Assembly: GCA_015485455.1 (NCBI GenBank)
Contig: WFTN01000120.1
Span: 1 to 8,643 of the forward strand
Reading direction: 5' to 3'
DNA length: 8,643 nucleotides
Source of the DNA: Planctomycetota bacterium
Lineage (GTDB): Bacteria; Planctomycetota; GCA-002687715; DRQF01
Numbering within the stretch: position 1 is the first letter of the stretch; each line of letters starts with the position of its first letter. Below the pieces are notes generated by a model. The model saw only the letters and a program-made list of their open reading frames with translations. It had not been told where the DNA came from and searched no databases. A program made the translations under genes and the position numbers. Shown here piece after piece: positions 5,775-8,643 of the stretch.

Positions 5775-8643
5775 CTAACGTTCGGAAGACTTTCTCAGTT
5801 TCGGACGTGGGCGAGATTTCCAAGTCTCCACATCTTCCAGCAGCATGGTCACAGCCTTGCTCATTTGCTCGTCGATGCCAGCGGGCCAGTCTCCCGGCTG
5901 CGGCCAGATTTCAATGTCCGGCATGCAGCCGTTGAGCTCCATGTCTTCGCCGTCGAGAAGGTACCAACCGCGAAATGGCATGCGCACGAAGCCAAGCCCC
6001 ATGATGCTACGTCCCCCTGTAGAAATCACGCCGCCAGCAGTTTGCACACCAACAACACGACCTCGCTTGAGGGTCTTAATAGCATGAGAGAAGATCTCAG
6101 CATTCGAAAAACTGTTCTGATTGCACAAGACGATGATGGGTTTATCCCAGGTCGCATAGATGCGACGCCCACCAGGATAACCTTCCCCACCGCCTCGAGG
6201 TTTTGTGATGGCATGGGTAGGTTGAGTTAAGCAAGTGAGAAGATGATCGGTGATGGAGCCCCCTCCATTTTCCCGGACGTCAATGATGAGGCCGTCCTTG
6301 CCATGGCCTACCCGGTAGAGCTCTTCGTCGAAACGGATGAGGTTACCGCCACTCATTGCCTTGATGTGGAGGTAGCCCAATTTTCCCTGAGATAAGCGAG
6401 CGACCATCTGTCGGTTGTCGCGAAGCCACTCTTCGTAGAGTTGGGAACGTATCGCCCGGTAGCTTGTTGGCCTGATGGTCACATTGCGTTCGACACCATC
6501 TTTGTCGCGCACCAAGAGCTGAACATCTCTTTGAGCGTTACCCGTCATGACTGAAGCGATCTCCATGCCTGGATCGACGTTGGTTCCGTCGATACTGACG
6601 ATGACTTCTCCGGCTCGCAGCAAGCTGTTTTTCTTGGCAGCGGGACTCTTGCGGATGACATCTTTGATCTTCAGGCCAGGGCCTTTCCAGGTCGGGTCAA
6701 AGCGACAGCCTAAGTGCCCTGTGGTTGCCCGCCATGTCTTGGTTGTGGTGCTTTTTGAACTTGGCAGAGATCTCAGGCGGAATCCGAGGTGAGATCCGTT
6801 TAGCTCTCCCAACATCATGTTGCCGACTTCGCCGAGAGAGGTTGCGTCGACACACTTGTTCGCCATAGGAGCATACTTGCGATAGATTTCGTCCCAGTTG
6901 TTGTTGCCCAAGTTTTCATCGTAGAAGTGGTCCCGCATGAGCATCCAAGCTTGACGGAAGATGGCACCAGAGAGGGCCGCTAGATCAATGGATTGTTGAG
7001 CGCGAAAGCTGAAAGTCTCTGATTTACCATTGCTTGAAAAGATGGCTGGCTTGCCAGACAAAACCCCGACCAATTTCTTGGCTTGGTGAATCTTGGCTAG
7101 GGAATGGGGGGCTTGTGAGGAGAAATATTTGGGGGACAACTTATCAGGGAACTCCACTGAGTAGACCCCTCTTTTGCCTTTGACAGATGCAGCGAAGAGA
7201 AGTTTGGCGCCTTCCGGTAGGAAGACCAAACCGCGCTCAGAGCTGCCGAAGTTGCGGATGCGTTGAATGCGATCGCGGATGCCAGCGAAGTGGATCTTGA
7301 CAGCCTTCACTTGGTCAGACTTTTGCTTCTTGAGTTTCTTGACTCTTGGTTTGGACTTCCCTTTGGCCTTCGTTTTTGCCTTGCTGGGCTTGCTCGTTGC
7401 TTTGGGTTTGTCCTCTATGGCTGTTGTCTTTTTGGGCTCCTTCTTCAATGGCTTCTTGCTGCTTTTCTTGCGCTCTTTCATCTTCTTGATCGCTTTTTCG
7501 AGTTTGCGATCTCTTGATGTTTCTTCAGCGCTATCCTTGGTCAAGTAGACATAGGCGATGTCAGACTCTGTGCCCCAACGTCTGCCTACAAATGCAAGGA
7601 CTTTGCCATCTGGGCTGAACCGGGGATTGTAATCACGGTCTGGGTGGCATGATAAATTGAAAGGCTTGCCCTTGCCATTGACCCTTTTGATCCAGATGTC
7701 GCTGTTGAAATCGTTGTCTTCGACGGAATAGGCCAGCCATTTGCAATCGGGTGAGAAATCGTAGTCGGGCATGTTCCAGCCGGAGAGGATTTTGCGGGTG
7801 CCGCTGCCATCCAGATTCATGATCATCAGGTCTCCACGATCTTGGGTGTAGGACACACGTTTGCCGTCGGGGAGAAGCCTGAGCCCGGTTTCTACGTTTG
7901 GATTCTGGGTCAGCCTCTTGAAGTTGAATGACTGATTCTGCCAGAAGAACTTCTTGGTGTCTTTGCGGGTGGCGGTCCAGATGTCTGCATCACCGCCTTC
8001 GTAGCTGATGAACATCAAAGTGTCATTGTCGACAAAGAGGGGTGACTTCTGCTCTGTGGCGTCGTATGTCACCTGGATGGCTTCTTTGAGGACGGTGTCC
8101 ATGACCCAGATGTCGTTTCCAGCACTGAATGCCATGACCCGGCCGTCTGGGGTGAAAGTCGCTTCGGTCGCAGATTCTTGAACCAAGTTTTGAACGCGAT
8201 TCAAAGTTGACCGGCCACCATCGTTCAAGGGGATCTTCTTCGTGGTGTTGGTTCGGGTGTCAAAGCTGTAGAGATCGAAGAGTCTGCGGAAGATGATGGT
8301 CTTGCCGTCGGCAGAGATCGCCGGGAACATGGGACCATCTTTTTTGTAGTTAGTGAGTTGGGTGTCAGGAGATTCAGGAACGAGATCGTGGTGCCAAAGG
8401 TTGTAGCTGCCACTGCGCTCACTGATGTAGTAGAAACCGGCTTCATTGGCGTCCCACATGGGATGTCTATTGAAGTGCTTTTCTTTCAAGATCAGTTTGT
8501 GGGTGTTGGTGCTGCGGTCGAATTGCCAAATTTGTTCAGATTCGGAGCCGGTGTAGCGCTTGCGGTAGGTAGATGCCCGCTCCCGGCAATAAAGTAAGTC
8601 ACTGCCATGTTTGGATAAGGTACCGCTGTGGCCATAGCCATCG
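5775..8643 (-). CDS. Tricorn-like S41 serine protease with PD40 propeller, lysine-rich insert and PDZ domain (5' end beyond window)
   Basis: The frame is open from the window edge (codon 8640-8642) to TAG at 5775-5777, about 956 codons; the start is outside. At the edge it reads SDLLYCRERASTYRKRYTG then EQIWQFD, typical of the first propeller of tricorn proteases. At least seven PD40 repeats follow (for example FTPDGRVMAFSAGNDIWVMD near 8130, FSPDGKVLAFVG near 7600). A lysine-rich insert (about 7296-7526) precedes further beta repeats. Then come the core helical domain, a PDZ domain (about 6450-6720, LLRAGEVIVSIDG) and the ClpP-like S41 core. Catalytic candidates match tricorn: Ser-His in GELNGSHLG (6789-6794), nucleophile Ser in NSFSNAEIF (6105-6107) and Glu in DMELNG (5937-5939), followed by PDIEIWP. 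The tricorn family cleaves peptides downstream of larger proteases; many bacterial homologues are exported, which cannot be checked here. The archaeal Ser-Asp pair is Ser-Asn. The C-terminal tail is basic (KSRPRPKLRK). The TTG at 8487-8489 is internal, not a start. Confidence 0.93.
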   Translation of the reverse strand, partial: DGYGHSGTLSKHGSDLLYCRERASTYRKRYTGSESEQIWQFDRSTNTHKLILKEKHFNRHPMWDANEAGFYYISERSGSYNLWHHDLVPESPDTQLTNYKKDGPMFPAISADGKTIIFRRLFDLYSFDTRTNTTKKIPLNDGGRSTLNRVQNLVQESATEATFTPDGRVMAFSAGNDIWVMDTVLKEAIQVTYDATEQKSPLFVDNDTLMFISYEGGDADIWTATRKDTKKFFWQNQSFNFKRLTQNPNVETGLRLLPDGKRVSYTQDRGDLMIMNLDGSGTRKILSGWNMPDYDFSPDCKWLAYSVEDNDFNSDIWIKRVNGKGKPFNLSCHPDRDYNPRFSPDGKVLAFVGRRWGTESDIAYVYLTKDSAEETSRDRKLEKAIKKMKERKKSSKKPLKKEPKKTTAIEDKPKATSKPSKAKTKAKGKSKPRVKKLKKQKSDQVKAVKIHFAGIRDRIQRIRNFGSSERGLVFLPEGAKLLFAASVKGKRGVYSVEFPDKLSPKYFSSQAPHSLAKIHQAKKLVGVLSGKPAIFSSNGKSETFSFRAQQSIDLAALSGAIFRQAWMLMRDHFYDENLGNNNWDEIYRKYAPMANKCVDATSLGEVGNMMLGELNGSHLGFRLRSLPSSKSTTTKTWRATTGHLGCRFDPTWKGPGLKIKDVIRKSPAAKKNSLLRAGEVIVSIDGTNVDPGMEIASVMTGNAQRDVQLLVRDKDGVERNVTIRPTSYRAIRSQLYEEWLRDNRQMVARLSQGKLGYLHIKAMSGGNLIRFDEELYRVGHGKDGLIIDVRENGGGSITDHLLTCLTQPTHAITKPRGGGEGYPGGRRIYATWDKPIIVLCNQNSFSNAEIFSHAIKTLKRGRVVGVQTAGGVISTGGRSIMGLGFVRMPFRGWYLLDGEDMELNGCMPDIEIWPQPGDWPAGIDEQMSKAVTMLLEDVETWKSRPRPKLRKSSER

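Noticed and set aside
7263..7548. Plus-strand open frames coding Leu/Phe-rich, membrane-like peptides
   Set aside because: They are the antisense reading of the lysine codons (AAG/AAA to CTT/TTT) in the tricorn-like insert, not a membrane protein.
8487..8489. TTG as the start of the tricorn-like protein
   Set aside because: The frame is open to the window edge and encodes recognisable tricorn sequence upstream (YRKRYTG, EQIWQFD).

Overview
The window carries five protein genes on a mid-GC bacterial background by eye. No rRNA, tRNA, insertion sequence or CRISPR array was seen. The best lineage guess is a planctomycete-like (Planctomycetota) bacterium. The grounds are a large secreted protein ending in a planctomycete-type cytochrome c module, a DUF1570-like secreted protein and a large tricorn-type protease with a very basic insert, all families frequent in that phylum. 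Lgt shows a bacterium with lipoproteins. The phylum call is inference; no marker gene is present.

Layout. (1) Positions 1-1229, plus strand: the 3' half of a plant/bacterial-type glutaminyl-peptide cyclotransferase, followed 16 bp later by lgt (prolipoprotein diacylglyceryl transferase). Both modify exported proteins and they look co-transcribed. (2) Positions 1226-4348, minus strand: a 1040-residue exported protein with a beta-propeller-like N-terminal half, two c-type heme motifs and a C-terminal extension of Ig-like and other beta-rich segments, resembling proteins annotated as HzsA-related (hydrazine synthase alpha-like). Its stop codon and that of lgt are the two strands of one CTAG. (3) Positions 4349-4682: a divergent intergenic region. 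It has a three-copy TAAGTTGG-type repeat that can form two mutually exclusive hairpins in the leader of the heme protein, a further stem-loop and a 14-bp perfect palindrome. (4) Positions 4683-5684, plus strand: a small exported protein resembling DUF1570/gluzincin-like peptidases in which the HExxH glutamate is replaced. (5) Positions 5711-5751: a strong hairpin terminator between convergent genes. (6) Positions 5775 to the window end, minus strand: a tricorn-like S41 protease with PD40 propeller repeats, a lysine-rich insert, a PDZ domain and an apparently intact catalytic set, cut at its 5' end by the window edge.

The common theme is the cell envelope and exported proteins: N-terminal pyroglutamate formation, lipoprotein maturation, an exported diheme protein, an exported probable pseudo-peptidase and a large protease. 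No known multi-gene defence or metabolic system is recognisable. The most unusual items are the HzsA-like diheme protein with its possible switch-like leader, and the divergently transcribed peptidase-like protein that has lost its catalytic glutamate.
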